A stretch of DNA of 64,000 bases, from positions 17,048 through 81,047 of the forward strand of contig PMLJ01000014.1 in the NCBI GenBank assembly GCA_003158855.1, in the 5' to 3' direction. Source of the stretch: Acidimicrobiaceae bacterium. Its GTDB lineage: Bacteria > Actinomycetota > Acidimicrobiia > Acidimicrobiales > RAAP-2. Position 1 is the first letter of the stretch. Each line of letters begins with the position of its first letter. This document shows positions 8,009 to 18,229 of this stretch, piece after piece. The notes below the pieces were generated by a model. It saw only the letters and a list, made by a program, of their open reading frames with translations. It ran no database searches and was not told the origin of the DNA. Made by a program: the position numbers and the translations under genes.

Positions 8009-8995
8009 CTAGCCCGAGGTCGGAGTCACCAGGATCCGGCCTCGGGTCTTGCCATTTCGAATCGAATCGAGGGCGTCCACGAGATCCTCGAGTCCCACGG
8101 TGCGGTCGACCAGGGGGGTGAAGTCCACTTTCGGCGCGATCTCCCCGAGAGCCGCCCACACCCGGCGCCGGGTCGTCTCGGGCGCCTCCACCGCGTCGAT
8201 GCCGATGAGGCTTACAGCTCGCGTGATGAACGGATAGACGTTCGTGTGCAGGTCCGGGCTCGCCACCAGCCCGCTCGCCGCCACGGCCGCGCCGTAACGG
8301 AGCGATCGAAGGATGTGGTGCAGCGTTTCGCCGCCCACGCAGTCAATGGCGCCGGCCCATCGTTCGCCGGCGAGCACCCGGTCCGGCCGGTCGGCGATGT
8401 CCTCGCGGCCAATGATGCGCACGGCTCCTCGCTCGAAGAGCCATCGTGACTCTTCGGGCGACCCTGTCGAAGCGACTGCGAGGTAGCCGCGTGCGCTCAG
8501 GAACGTGAGCGCCAGTGACCCGACGCCGCCGGTCGCGCCGGTGACGAGGATTTCGCCCGTGCGGTCCAGCCCATGATGTTCAAGGGCGAGCACGCTCGCC
8601 ATGGCCGTGAATCCCGCGGTGCCGATGACCATCGCGTCACGGTTCGAGATGGTCTCGGGGAGAGGGCTGAGGAACCGGGCCGGCGCGAAGACGAACTCGG
8701 CGAAGCCGCCGTCGCGCGCCACGCCCAGGTCCCCTCCGTGCACCGCGACCCTGGTGCCCACCGGGAAGTTCGGATCATCGGAAGTGGCGATGGTGCCGGA
8801 CGCGTCGACTCCTCCAACGAGGCTGGGCAGTCGCCGCACCCGACTGTGGGCGCTCGCGACGAGGGCGTCCTTGTAGTTGACACCCGAGAACTCAACCGCG
8901 ACCAGCACGTCCGAAGGTTCCTGGGCGGTGGCCTCACTGGCGCGCACCTCGCAACTGAGGACGCCTTCTTCTTCGCTGATGACGAATGATCGCAT
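8009..8995 (-). CDS. AcuI/YhdH-type NADPH-dependent medium-chain reductase
   Basis: A 328-residue zinc-independent medium-chain dehydrogenase/reductase. The N-terminal GroES-like half has VEFSGVNYKDALV and GGVDASGTIATS, and the cofactor half has the Rossmann loop ILVTGATGGVGSLAL near residue 150. The closest named family is AcuI/YhdH, which reduces acryloyl-CoA to propionyl-CoA and protects against acrylate; other quinone-oxidoreductase-like activities are possible. It is a single gene facing the permease end with a 16-bp gap, and starts from a leaderless promoter divergent from the hydrolase gene. Confidence 0.85.
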   Translation of the reverse strand: MRSFVISEEEGVLSCEVRASEATAQEPSDVLVAVEFSGVNYKDALVASAHSRVRRLPSLVGGVDASGTIATSDDPNFPVGTRVAVHGGDLGVARDGGFAEFVFAPARFLSPLPETISNRDAMVIGTAGFTAMASVLALEHHGLDRTGEILVTGATGGVGSLALTFLSARGYLAVASTGSPEESRWLFERGAVRIIGREDIADRPDRVLAGERWAGAIDCVGGETLHHILRSLRYGAAVAASGLVASPDLHTNVYPFITRAVSLIGIDAVEAPETTRRRVWAALGEIAPKVDFTPLVDRTVGLEDLVDALDSIRNGKTRGRILVTPTSG

Positions 8996-9001
8996 AGACA
9001 G

Positions 9002-9007
9002 AGGTTA
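9002..9007 (-). promoter_or_regulatory. -10 element TAACCT, leaderless start of the AcuI-like gene
   Basis: On the minus strand TAACCT ends 6 nt before the ATG at 8995. It sits back to back with the hydrolase promoter in a 55-bp divergent gap. Confidence 0.5.
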
Positions 9008-9038
9008 CGTTGAGTTCGCGGCTTCATGACTTATCCAA

Positions 9039-9044
9039 TACCAT
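9039..9044 (+). promoter_or_regulatory. -10 element TACCAT, leaderless start of the hydrolase gene
   Basis: TACCAT ends 6 nt before the ATG at 9051, with no Shine-Dalgarno sequence. Confidence 0.5.
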
Positions 9045-9050
9045 GCGCCT

Positions 9051-9818
9051 ATGACCACCATCGATCTCAATGGACACCCCACGTGGGTGAGGCTTCCGAG
9101 GAAGAAGGGCAGCACCGTCGTGCTACTGCACGGGGGCATGAGCAGCAGCGCCAGCCTGCTGCGCTCGATCGGCCCTGGACTTTCCAAGGACTTCCAGGTG
9201 GCGGCGTTCGATCGTCGTGGCCACGGCCGGACCCGCGACACGCCGGCGCCCTTCCATTACGACGACATGGCGAGCGAGACCATCGCCTTTCTCGAACGGC
9301 TCGAACGGCGCGTCCGCCTCGTAGGCCACAGCGACGGCGGTAACGTAGCGTTGCTCGTTGCCATGAGACGTCCGGACCTGGTGAAGCGCGTCGCGGTGAT
9401 CGGCGCGAACTACCACTTCAACGGGCTCATGCCCATGGCGGAGATGCGCGTCGGCACACCCGAGTTCGACGCCTGGGCGCTGAAGTACGCCAAGCACTCT
9501 CCTGAGGGGCTGGGTCACGCTGAGGTAATCCTCGAGAAGACTGTCCGAATGTTCGCGAGCGAGCCAACGCTTAGCCTCAACGACCTCTCGACCATTTCGA
9601 GGCCCGCGCTCGTGATGGCGGGCGATGATGACGTCGCGACGTTGGCGCACACTTGCTCGATGTACGAGGCGATTCCGGGTGCCCAACTGGCCATCGTCCC
9701 CGCCGCGTCGCATGCGGTCTTGAAGGAGCGCACCAAGGAAAGCGTGGGGATCCTGCGCCGTTTCTTGAAGAGTGAGCTGCCGGTCACGACCTACATGCCG
9801 TTGCGACGCGCCGATTAG
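9051..9818 (+). CDS. alpha/beta-hydrolase fold protein
   Basis: A 255-residue cytoplasmic hydrolase. The oxyanion loop LLHGGMSSSA follows strand 3, the nucleophile is Ser94 in VGHSDGGN, an acid candidate lies in MAGDDDVAT near 200, and the catalytic His is in AASHAVLKE near 222. A short cap region (about 130-175) separates the halves. The nearest functional groups are esterases, epoxide-type hydrolases and enol-lactone or C-C hydrolases; the substrate is unknown. The gene is a single unit, with the membrane protein downstream having its own promoter. Confidence 0.85.
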   Translation: MTTIDLNGHPTWVRLPRKKGSTVVLLHGGMSSSASLLRSIGPGLSKDFQVAAFDRRGHGRTRDTPAPFHYDDMASETIAFLERLERRVRLVGHSDGGNVALLVAMRRPDLVKRVAVIGANYHFNGLMPMAEMRVGTPEFDAWALKYAKHSPEGLGHAEVILEKTVRMFASEPTLSLNDLSTISRPALVMAGDDDVATLAHTCSMYEAIPGAQLAIVPAASHAVLKERTKESVGILRRFLKSELPVTTYMPLRRAD

Positions 9819-9861
9819 AAGAGTCGGATCCCGGAAGGGCCAGCATTTCAAGGGCGCAAAG

Positions 9862-9867
9862 TACACT
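9862..9867 (+). promoter_or_regulatory. -10 element TACACT, leaderless start
   Basis: TACACT ends 7 nt before the ATG at 9875. Confidence 0.45.
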
Positions 9868-9874
9868 TGGTGAG

Positions 9875-11152
9875 ATGTTGGCGCGGTCCTCGACTCTGCG
9901 CACCCGGCTGATTCAATGGTGGGTAGCGCTCAATGGTTTTAGCAGCGACGCCGTGTTGTACGCGATCTCGGCGATCTTCGCGCTGACCTTGGGATGGACC
10001 TCGAGTCAGGTCGCCCAGTGGCACTGGGGCTACCTGGCGTTCGCTCCGTACGCTGCGGCGGCGGTGACGGGTTTGGCGCTGTCGAGGATCAAGTTACGTC
10101 GCGAGACTGCAGTGCGCGTGGCGCTGCTGGCGCTCGTGATCTTCGGCTCGGTGGTGGTCCCCTTGGGGCTCGAGACCCGTTGGCGACACCAGGATCCCGC
10201 GATGGGCTTCGCACAGCCCGAAGTGTCGGTGATCGAACGCTCGGCGACGTATGTGAGCCAAGGAAAAGATCCCTACCGCGCGTACGACCATAACGGGCGC
10301 ATCATCGACGAGGTGAAGGGCCTCCCCGCGTACGAATCGTTCTTTCCGTACTTCCCGCTGATGAGCGCCTTCGGACTGCCTTCCGCGGAGACCCACAAGG
10401 GCTCGGGACTCACCGACGCGAGGATCATCATGTCGTTGATGACCTTGCTCGCGAGCGGCGCAGCCCTGTTCTTGCTGAAGGCGTCAGGAAGAAAAAAGAT
10501 CCGGGTCGCCCAAGCGCTGCTGGCGTTGCCGACCGGCGCGCTCTTCCTGTCGACCGGCGGCGACGACATGCCCATTCTTGCCCTGATGCTGCTCGGTGTC
10601 GCGTGCCTGGAGCGAAGATCGAGTAACGCCGCGGGCGTGAGCTTCGGGGTGGCGGCCGCGATGAAGTTGACCGCGTGGCCGCTCGCGGTGGGGGCTCTTT
10701 TGGTGGCGAGGGACTCCTCGGGACGCTCGGCGTGGCGCCGGGTCGCCATGTGGATTGCCGCGATCGTGTTCGTCACCATCACACCGTTTGCCTTGAAGGC
10801 CCCGTGGGCCTTCGTCACCAACGTGCTCGCGTTCCCCTTGGGCCTCGCTGGGGTGGCTTCTCCGGCCGCGAGCGCGCTGCCTGGACATATCCTGGCGACG
10901 TGGTGGTCTCCGATGGGGCACATCCTTGCGCCGTTGAGCTTCCTCGTCGTTGGCTACTTCGTCGCGAGGTATTCGAAGAACCACTGGCCGCTCTCGCTCT
11001 CGCGTCTGCTCGCGATTCTGAGCCTGGTCTTGCTCGTGATGATGTGCGTGGCATCCGCGACGCGCATTGGCTACGTGATCTACCCGATCAACCTGGCCCT
11101 CTGGTCGTGGGTGACCGTTGACCAGGACATCAAAGAACCGGTGCTCGTCTAG
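9875..11152 (+). CDS. polytopic membrane protein, GT87/DUF2029-like glycosyltransferase candidate
   Basis: A 425-residue membrane protein with about 10-11 hydrophobic segments. The long loop after the third segment contains ERSATYVSQGKDPYRAYDHN and YESFFPYFPLMSAFG. This pattern (a DPY segment, then tyrosine-rich FPYFPL) resembles the DUF2029/GT87 group, which includes mycobacterial polyprenyl-phosphomannose-dependent mannosyltransferases. The usual catalytic Asp cannot be assigned with confidence, so the enzyme role is tentative. AVSFGVAAAMKLTAWPLAVGA-type segments near 255-270 also fit that group. The stop shares CTAG with the facing gene. Confidence 0.6.
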   Translation: MLARSSTLRTRLIQWWVALNGFSSDAVLYAISAIFALTLGWTSSQVAQWHWGYLAFAPYAAAAVTGLALSRIKLRRETAVRVALLALVIFGSVVVPLGLETRWRHQDPAMGFAQPEVSVIERSATYVSQGKDPYRAYDHNGRIIDEVKGLPAYESFFPYFPLMSAFGLPSAETHKGSGLTDARIIMSLMTLLASGAALFLLKASGRKKIRVAQALLALPTGALFLSTGGDDMPILALMLLGVACLERRSSNAAGVSFGVAAAMKLTAWPLAVGALLVARDSSGRSAWRRVAMWIAAIVFVTITPFALKAPWAFVTNVLAFPLGLAGVASPAASALPGHILATWWSPMGHILAPLSFLVVGYFVARYSKNHWPLSLSRLLAILSLVLLVMMCVASATRIGYVIYPINLALWSWVTVDQDIKEPVLV

Positions 11153-11698
11153 ATCGTCTCAGAGTTCTGGTAGATCCGGTACGTCCAGAAGGTTTCGCCC
11201 TCCTTGGTCGAATCGACCGTGACGCCGACGATCCAGTAGAAGGTGTCCGAACCGGCCTTCTGGAACAGATCCTGGGGTGAACCGTTGCTCGAGCCCTGGG
11301 AGAAGAGGTTCCAGCCGCGCGCACCGAGTTGGCTGGCGTAGAAGCTGAGCAGCTGGCTGGGCTTCGCCTTTGTGATGAACGAGCGGTAGCAGTCGAAGTC
11401 TCCCGCGCCGCCGTTGGGCAGGTGGAATGCCCCGTTGGCCCGGGTGTTCTCGGGGAGCAAGAATGCGCCCACAATATTGGAGGGCGGCGTTCCGGGCTGG
11501 TGGCAGTTGCCCAGCAACGCTCCCGAGGGCTCACTCTGCAGTCCGCCGACGACCACGGGGAGTGTGGTCGTGGTCGTGACGGTCTGGTTCGTAACCAGGT
11601 TGATCAGCATGAACACCGCGAGCATCGCCACGGCAATCCCCAGAACCGCCGCCGCTGGCCAGATGCTGGTTGTGGTGGTCAGAGGAGCCTGGGGTCCG

Positions 11699-11709
<11 letters not shown>
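11149..11709 (-). CDS. membrane-anchored extracellular protein, unrecognised
   Basis: A 186-residue protein with one hydrophobic anchor (residues ~15-40, AAVLGIAVAMLAVFMLINLV) and a Thr-rich stretch TVTTTTTLPVV, after which about 130 residues should lie outside the membrane. The outer part contains two Cys (GNCHQPGTPP and DFDCYRSF) and a helical ITKAKPSQLLSFYASQLGARGW segment. I do not recognise the domain. The start at 11709 overlaps the end of thiD by 11 bp, so it is probably co-transcribed with thiD, although no functional link to thiamine is evident. Confidence 0.7.
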
Positions 11710-13378
<1,669 letters not shown>

Positions 13379-13422
13379 CCTTCGGGATAATCTGGTCAGA
13401 CCTCGGTCGGGAGGATTTTGCA

Positions 13423-13881
13423 ATGACAAATTTTCTAACAACTGGATTTAGTGGCCCTACGGTGTGCCGCCTCACTGGCGTGACCTACCGGCAGCTGGAC
13501 TACTGGGCGCGCACACAGTTGGTTACGCCCTCGATCACCCCGGCTCAGGGCAGCGGCTCGAAGCGGACGTACTCGTACAGCGACGTCCTTGAGGTGAAGG
13601 TGATCAAATCCCTTCTCAACTCGGGTGTTTCACTCTCCCGGGCGCGCCAGGCGGTGGAATGCCTGCGCAACTCTCTTGGCGCCGATCTCGCCTCCAGCAG
13701 TCTGGTCATGAGCGACGCCGGTTCGGTACTCGCCCGCGACGACGGGGACCTGGTTGACCTGCTTCGCGGCGGTCAGGGTGTCTTCAATATTGTTCCCCTG
13801 GCGAATGTGGTGGCCGAACTCTCCACCACCATCCGCGAGGACCAACGTTCAACGTCGGAGAAGGAGCATCGTTCGGCGTGA
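13423..13881 (+). CDS. MerR-family regulator (Rv1830-like)
   Basis: A 152-residue regulator with an N-terminal MerR winged helix (residues ~10-80: GPTVCRLTGVTYRQLDYW, then SKRTYSYSDVLEVKVIKSLL) and a short C-terminal helical part without Cys ligands, so it is not a metal sensor of the classic type. In M. tuberculosis a second MerR gene (Rv1830) likewise lies near the glycine cleavage genes. A strong Shine-Dalgarno (GGAGGA at 13410-13415) precedes ATG 13423. The stop overlaps the next gene's GTG by 4 bp. Confidence 0.88.
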   Translation: MTNFLTTGFSGPTVCRLTGVTYRQLDYWARTQLVTPSITPAQGSGSKRTYSYSDVLEVKVIKSLLNSGVSLSRARQAVECLRNSLGADLASSSLVMSDAGSVLARDDGDLVDLLRGGQGVFNIVPLANVVAELSTTIREDQRSTSEKEHRSA

Positions 13882-14276
13882 CGACCCCGTCTTTGGATGT
13901 TCGCGCTCGCGCGAACCATCCCAGCAGTACCGGCAACTCCAGCGGCAGTTTCGCTCATCCCAGCGAGCAACTCTTCGCAAACCTCTTGAGCCTGTACGGG
14001 CATCAGTGGTCGTACGAGCCGGTGGAATTTCCTCTCGCGTGGAACGAAAGCGGCCAACCCACCAGGGCCTTTCGCCCCGACTTCTACCTTCACGGACCGG
14101 ACCTGTTCATCGAGCTCACCGTCCTCGAACAGCGTCTTGTGACCAAGAAGAATCAGAAGATTCGCCGGTTCCGTAGTCTCTATCCCGAGGTTCAACTGTT
14201 GGTCGTCTATCAGCGCGATTTCCTTCGCCTGATGATGCAACACGATCTTGGATCCCTGGATGATCTCGCAGCGTAG
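13878..14276 (+). CDS. PD-(D/E)XK-like fold protein, active site incomplete
   Basis: A 132-residue protein I do not recognise by name. Its core looks like the PD-(D/E)XK nuclease fold: helix SEQLFANLLSLYG (about 29-41), then strands with FRPDFYL (P67-D68) and LFIELTVLEQ (E79-L80-T81), then a Lys-rich helix TKKNQKIRRFRSLYP and a hydrophobic strand QLLVVYQ. The canonical E-x-K is E-x-T here, so the catalytic Lys is missing or has moved to Lys90/Lys91. It is co-translated with the MerR gene (GTGA overlap), which suggests a shared task. An active DNase, a non-catalytic DNA-binding protein or a toxin-like role are all possible. Confidence 0.7.
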   Translation: MTTPSLDVRARANHPSSTGNSSGSFAHPSEQLFANLLSLYGHQWSYEPVEFPLAWNESGQPTRAFRPDFYLHGPDLFIELTVLEQRLVTKKNQKIRRFRSLYPEVQLLVVYQRDFLRLMMQHDLGSLDDLAA

Positions 14277-14279
14277 AGT
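14274..14279 (+). promoter_or_regulatory. -10 element TAGAGT, leaderless start of gcvT
   Basis: TAGAGT ends 6 nt before the ATG at 14286. Its first three bases are also the stop codon of the preceding gene. Confidence 0.45.
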
Positions 14280-14285
14280 GGCTTT

Positions 14286-15338
14286 ATGACTGATCGACGT
14301 CCGTTTTTGTACGAAACTCACGTTGAACTGGGGGCGAAGATCGTGCCCTTCGGCGGGTGGGAGATGCCGCTGCAGTACGCCTCTGGGACGGTCGCCGAGC
14401 ACCTGGCGTGCCGCAGGGACGCGGTGGTATTCGACGTGAGCCACCTCGGGACGGTGCGCTGTGACGGGATCGAGATGTTCGAAGCCCTGCAGGGCACCCT
14501 CACGAACGATCTGCGCAAGATCGCACCTGGCCGCGCGCAGTACACCCACCTGCTCAACGACGAAGGGTTCGTTGTCGACGACATCATTGTCTGGTGGCTG
14601 AGCGAGAAGGAGTTTGACGTGATGCCCAACGCTTCGAACACGACCGGCGTGACGTCAGCCCTTCCAGGTATCGACGTGACGGGCGAGAGGTGCGTGCTCG
14701 CCGTGCAGGGCCCGAAGGCACGCGAACGTGTCGCCAAGGTCGACCCTCGTTTCGCTGAGATCGGGCGCTTTCGCGTGACGCGGTTTGACTATCGAGGCGC
14801 CGAGGTGCGAGTCGCAGGGACGGGGTACACGGGAGAGGACGGCCTCGAAATCGCCGCCCCCAACGAGGTCGCTGACGAACTCTTACGGGCCTTGGTCGAC
14901 GCCGGCATCACGCCAGCGGGTCTCGGCGCGCGCGACACGCTGCGCCTCGAGGCTGCCCTGCCGCTCTACGGCCACGAGCTCAGCCTGACTTCAACCACGC
15001 TCGAAGCGAGGCTCGGCTGGGTGATTGGCTGGGAGAAAGCGACGTTTCGCGGGCGCGCGGCCGTGGAGGCTGAACGCGAGCGCGGCCCCTCACGACTCTT
15101 GGCGGGCGTGATGGGCGATGGTCGCCAGCCGCTGCGCGAAGGGGCGAGCGTCGTCTTTGGCGGCGCGGAGGTGGGAACGCTGAGTTCGGGCAACTTCTCA
15201 CCGGTGCTCGAGCGGGGCATTGGCATGGGGCTCTTGACGGGCGACTTGAGTGACGGCTCAGTGGTGATGTTGGAGATGCGTGGCCGTGAAGTTCCCGCCA
15301 CCGTTGTTCCACTTCCCTTTGTGCGAAAGGCGAAGTGA
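14286..15338 (+). CDS. gcvT: glycine cleavage system T protein (aminomethyltransferase)
   Basis: A 350-residue tetrahydrofolate-dependent enzyme that takes the aminomethyl group from lipoyl-GcvH and releases ammonia and methylene-THF. It starts with the family's FLYETHVELGAKIVPFGGWEM and contains VFDVSHLGTVRCDG, the folate-binding region FDVMPNAS, and GTGYTGEDGLEIAAPNE near residue 185. Length is normal. It heads the gcvT-gcvPA-gcvPB operon from its own leaderless promoter; gcvPA begins 1 bp after its stop. Confidence 0.95.
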   Translation: MTDRRPFLYETHVELGAKIVPFGGWEMPLQYASGTVAEHLACRRDAVVFDVSHLGTVRCDGIEMFEALQGTLTNDLRKIAPGRAQYTHLLNDEGFVVDDIIVWWLSEKEFDVMPNASNTTGVTSALPGIDVTGERCVLAVQGPKARERVAKVDPRFAEIGRFRVTRFDYRGAEVRVAGTGYTGEDGLEIAAPNEVADELLRALVDAGITPAGLGARDTLRLEAALPLYGHELSLTSTTLEARLGWVIGWEKATFRGRAAVEAERERGPSRLLAGVMGDGRQPLREGASVVFGGAEVGTLSSGNFSPVLERGIGMGLLTGDLSDGSVVMLEMRGREVPATVVPLPFVRKAK

Positions 15339-15339
15339 C

Positions 15340-16707
15340 GTGGCCGACTATCTGCCCCACACGACGGAGGACCTTGAGGAGATGCTGGCTTTTCTCGGCA
15401 TGGACTCGCTCGAGCAGCTGTTCGCCCACATTCCCGCGGCGGTGCGCCTCACGCAGGGGCTCGACCTCGAGCCCGGCCAGACCGAGCCCGACGTCGCCGA
15501 GGTGTTCGCGCGCTACTCGAGGGCGAACAAGGCCCAGGCGACCAACCTCACATGTTTCGCCGGGGCAGGAGCCTACGACCACGAGGTTCCGGCGGTCGTG
15601 AAGATGCTCGGCTCGAGGTCCGAATTCGTCACGGCCTACACGCCGTATCAGCCAGAGGTGGCCCAGGGTGTGCTCCAGGCGATCTTCGAATACCAAACGT
15701 TGGTATCGAGGCTCAGCGGGCTTCCCATCGCGAACGCGTCGCTGTACGACGGGGCGACGGCCCTCGTTGAGGCCCTCAACATGGCTTCGGGAGCGAACGG
15801 TCGATCGAAGATGGTCATTTCGTCGGGTGTGCATCCGCACTGGCGGCAGGTGGCGCGCACGTTCGCGCACGGCACCGGACACGACATTGTGGAGGTGCCG
15901 TTGGTGAACGGGGTGACGAACTGGGGGAGTGTCGACGTGTCGGGAGCCTCCGCCATCGTGGCGAGCTATCCGAACTACCTGGGCGTCCTCGAGGACCTGA
16001 GCGTCGCGAAGAGCCTCGCCGCGAGCCACGACGCGCTGTTCGTGTTGGGAGCCGACCCCGTCGCCGCCGGCGTCTTGAAGACGGCGGGCCAGTGGGGCGC
16101 CGACGTCTTTGTGGGGGAAGGCCAGCCCTTCGGGACTCCGCTTGCCTTCGGCGGCCCCTACCTCGGGCTGTTCGCGTGCACGCTGGACCAGATTCGCCGG
16201 TTGCCCGGTCGAATCGTTGGAGAGACCGTGGACTCGAACGACCGCCGTTCGTTTGTCACCACCCTTCGCGCCCGCGAGCAGGACATCCGGCGCGAGAAGG
16301 CCACCTCGAACGTGTGCACCAATCAGACCCTGATGGCGGTCACCGCGGCGATCCAGCTTGGCTGGCTCGGGACGAATGGACTGAGGGAAGTGGCGACGCG
16401 CTGCGCCCAGGGCGCGCACTTTCTGTACGAGGAGGCGCTGAAGGTCGACGGCGTGACCGCCGCATTCAGCCAGCCATTCTTCCGTGAGTTCGCGTTGCGC
16501 CTGACTAGGAACGCCACCGAGGTGCTGAGCCGGATGGCCGGCGACGGCGTGCTCGGAGGTCTCGCCGTCTCGGCGTTGACGGGCGGCGACGACGCATCGC
16601 TCGACAGGGGCATCGACAACGTCCTGCTCGTCACGGTCACCGAGCGCAGGACCCGCGAGCAGATTGAACACTACGTCGACGTGCTTCGAAAGGCGGTCAA
16701 CTCATGA
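15340..16707 (+). CDS. gcvPA: glycine decarboxylase subunit 1 (GcvPA)
   Basis: A 455-residue subunit of the two-component, PLP-dependent glycine decarboxylase (P protein). The start GTG-GCC-GAC at 15340 gives MADYLPHTTEDLEEML, the usual N-terminus; the longer open frame upstream overlaps gcvT. Recognisable segments are YTPYQPEVAQGVLQAIFEYQ near 110 and EGQPFGTPLAFGGPYLGLFA near 265, plus ATSNVCTNQTLMA. The PLP lysine is on subunit 2, so this subunit completes the active site. It overlaps gcvPB by 4 bp, giving equal coupled translation. The split form differs from the single-chain GcvB of mycobacteria. Confidence 0.95.
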   Translation: MADYLPHTTEDLEEMLAFLGMDSLEQLFAHIPAAVRLTQGLDLEPGQTEPDVAEVFARYSRANKAQATNLTCFAGAGAYDHEVPAVVKMLGSRSEFVTAYTPYQPEVAQGVLQAIFEYQTLVSRLSGLPIANASLYDGATALVEALNMASGANGRSKMVISSGVHPHWRQVARTFAHGTGHDIVEVPLVNGVTNWGSVDVSGASAIVASYPNYLGVLEDLSVAKSLAASHDALFVLGADPVAAGVLKTAGQWGADVFVGEGQPFGTPLAFGGPYLGLFACTLDQIRRLPGRIVGETVDSNDRRSFVTTLRAREQDIRREKATSNVCTNQTLMAVTAAIQLGWLGTNGLREVATRCAQGAHFLYEEALKVDGVTAAFSQPFFREFALRLTRNATEVLSRMAGDGVLGGLAVSALTGGDDASLDRGIDNVLLVTVTERRTREQIEHYVDVLRKAVNS

Positions 16708-18218
16708 GGTCCCAGGCTCTCCCGGGTGGCCGCGCGGCGTCGGCGCCCATACTCGGCCACGACACGGAGCCAACGATCTTCGAGATGTCGGTCGCGGGCC
16801 GTGCCGCGTTTCAGCTGCGAACGACCGGCGTTCCCGCGACGCCGCTCGACGAGCTTGTTCCGCCCGAGCACCGAAACCGCGAGGTCATTGCGCTGGCCGA
16901 GGTCTCGGAACGCGATCTGGTCGGCCACTTCACGCGACTGTCGCACCGTCAGTTCTCGGTCGACCTGGGGGCGTACCCCCTTGGTTCATGCACCATGAAG
17001 TACAACCCCAAGTTCTGCGACGCGGTCGCCGCCGATCCCGGGCTCAACTCGGTCCACCCCGGCGCGCCCGCAGCGCTGGTCCAGGGCTGGCTGGAGCTCC
17101 TCGTCACGCTGGAGGAGAAGTTGTGCGTCATAACGGGCATGAGCGCCGCGACCCTGCAGCCGGCGGCGGGAGCCGCTGGCGAGTTGACGGGACTGCTGCT
17201 CATGAGGGCCTATCACGAGGCGAACGGCGACGAGCGAAAGCGGGTCCTGATTCCTGACTCCGCGCACGGCACCAACCCCGCGTCGGTGACACTCGGCGGC
17301 TACGAGGTGACGACCATTCCGTCGAACGAGCGTGGCCTCGTGGACCTCGAAGCCCTGAAGGCGGCGCTCGGCCCCGACGTCGCGGGCATCATGCTCACCA
17401 ACCCGAACACGCTGGGCCTCTTCGAAGAGGAGATCACGGAGATCGCGGCGGCGGTGCACGAGGTTGGCGGACTGCTGTACTACGACGGGGCGAACCTCAA
17501 CGCCATTCTCGGCGTGGTTCGACCGGGCGACATGGGCTTCGACATTGTCCACATGAACCTCCACAAGACCTTCGCGACCCCCCACGGCGGGGGAGGACCG
17601 GGCGCGGGCCCCGTCGCGGTGTCGGCGCGACTCGCTGACTACTTGCCGGGCCCGAAGGCCGCCCGGGGCGCCGACGGGGCCTTCGAATGGAGCACGCCGT
17701 CGATGTCAATCGGCCGGGTCCACGGGTGGCACGGAAACGCAATGGTGCTCGCTCGAGCGCTCGCGTACATCGACGTCCACGGCGGCGACGGGCTCAAGCG
17801 CGTCGCCCAGCGCGCGGTCCTGAACGCGAACTGGCTGCGTCATCGGCTGCGCGACACCCTTCCCGCGGCCTACGACCGGGTCTGCATGCACGAGTGCGTC
17901 CTCAGCGCGTCGAATCTCAAGTCCGAATACGGCGTGCGCGGGCTCGATGTCGCAAAGGCGCTGCTGGAGGAGGGCTTCCACTCGCCAACGGTGTACTTCC
18001 CGTTGATCGTCGACGAGGCGCTGATGTTCGAGCCCACCGAGACCGAGAGCCTCCAGACCCTCGAGTCGCTCGCCGAAGCGATCGAGCGTATCGCCCAGCG
18101 TGCCAACGATGATCCCCAGGCGCTGCGCCGCGCGCCCCAGTCGACGCCGGTGTCACGGGTCGACGAGGCTCGAGCGGCTCGGCATCTCATCTCCACCGAG
18201 GACGCCGCGGGCCGTTAG
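16704..18218 (+). CDS. gcvPB: glycine decarboxylase subunit 2 (GcvPB)
   Basis: A 504-residue PLP-bearing subunit of the split glycine decarboxylase. The PLP lysine is in HMNLHKTFATPHGGGG near residue 285, followed by the glycine-rich loop GPGAGPVAV. Other hallmarks are LGAYPLGSCTMKYNPK near 95, DSAHGTNPASVTLGG near 190 and DGANLNAILG near 265. With GcvPA, GcvT and GcvH it oxidises glycine to CO2, ammonia and methylene-THF. It closes the operon and faces the MarR gene end with an 11-bp gap. The C-terminal ~35 residues are an unconserved Ala/Arg-rich tail. Confidence 0.95.
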   Translation: MRSQALPGGRAASAPILGHDTEPTIFEMSVAGRAAFQLRTTGVPATPLDELVPPEHRNREVIALAEVSERDLVGHFTRLSHRQFSVDLGAYPLGSCTMKYNPKFCDAVAADPGLNSVHPGAPAALVQGWLELLVTLEEKLCVITGMSAATLQPAAGAAGELTGLLLMRAYHEANGDERKRVLIPDSAHGTNPASVTLGGYEVTTIPSNERGLVDLEALKAALGPDVAGIMLTNPNTLGLFEEEITEIAAAVHEVGGLLYYDGANLNAILGVVRPGDMGFDIVHMNLHKTFATPHGGGGPGAGPVAVSARLADYLPGPKAARGADGAFEWSTPSMSIGRVHGWHGNAMVLARALAYIDVHGGDGLKRVAQRAVLNANWLRHRLRDTLPAAYDRVCMHECVLSASNLKSEYGVRGLDVAKALLEEGFHSPTVYFPLIVDEALMFEPTETESLQTLESLAEAIERIAQRANDDPQALRRAPQSTPVSRVDEARAARHLISTEDAAGR

Positions 18219-18229
18219 CGGGTTGCGGA

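Noticed and set aside
14980-16671. Long open frame (563 codons) on the minus strand opposite gcvT/gcvPA
   Set aside because: It is a high-GC antisense shadow: residues are mostly Arg, His and Ala with no domain, and the plus strand carries clear gcvT and gcvPA.
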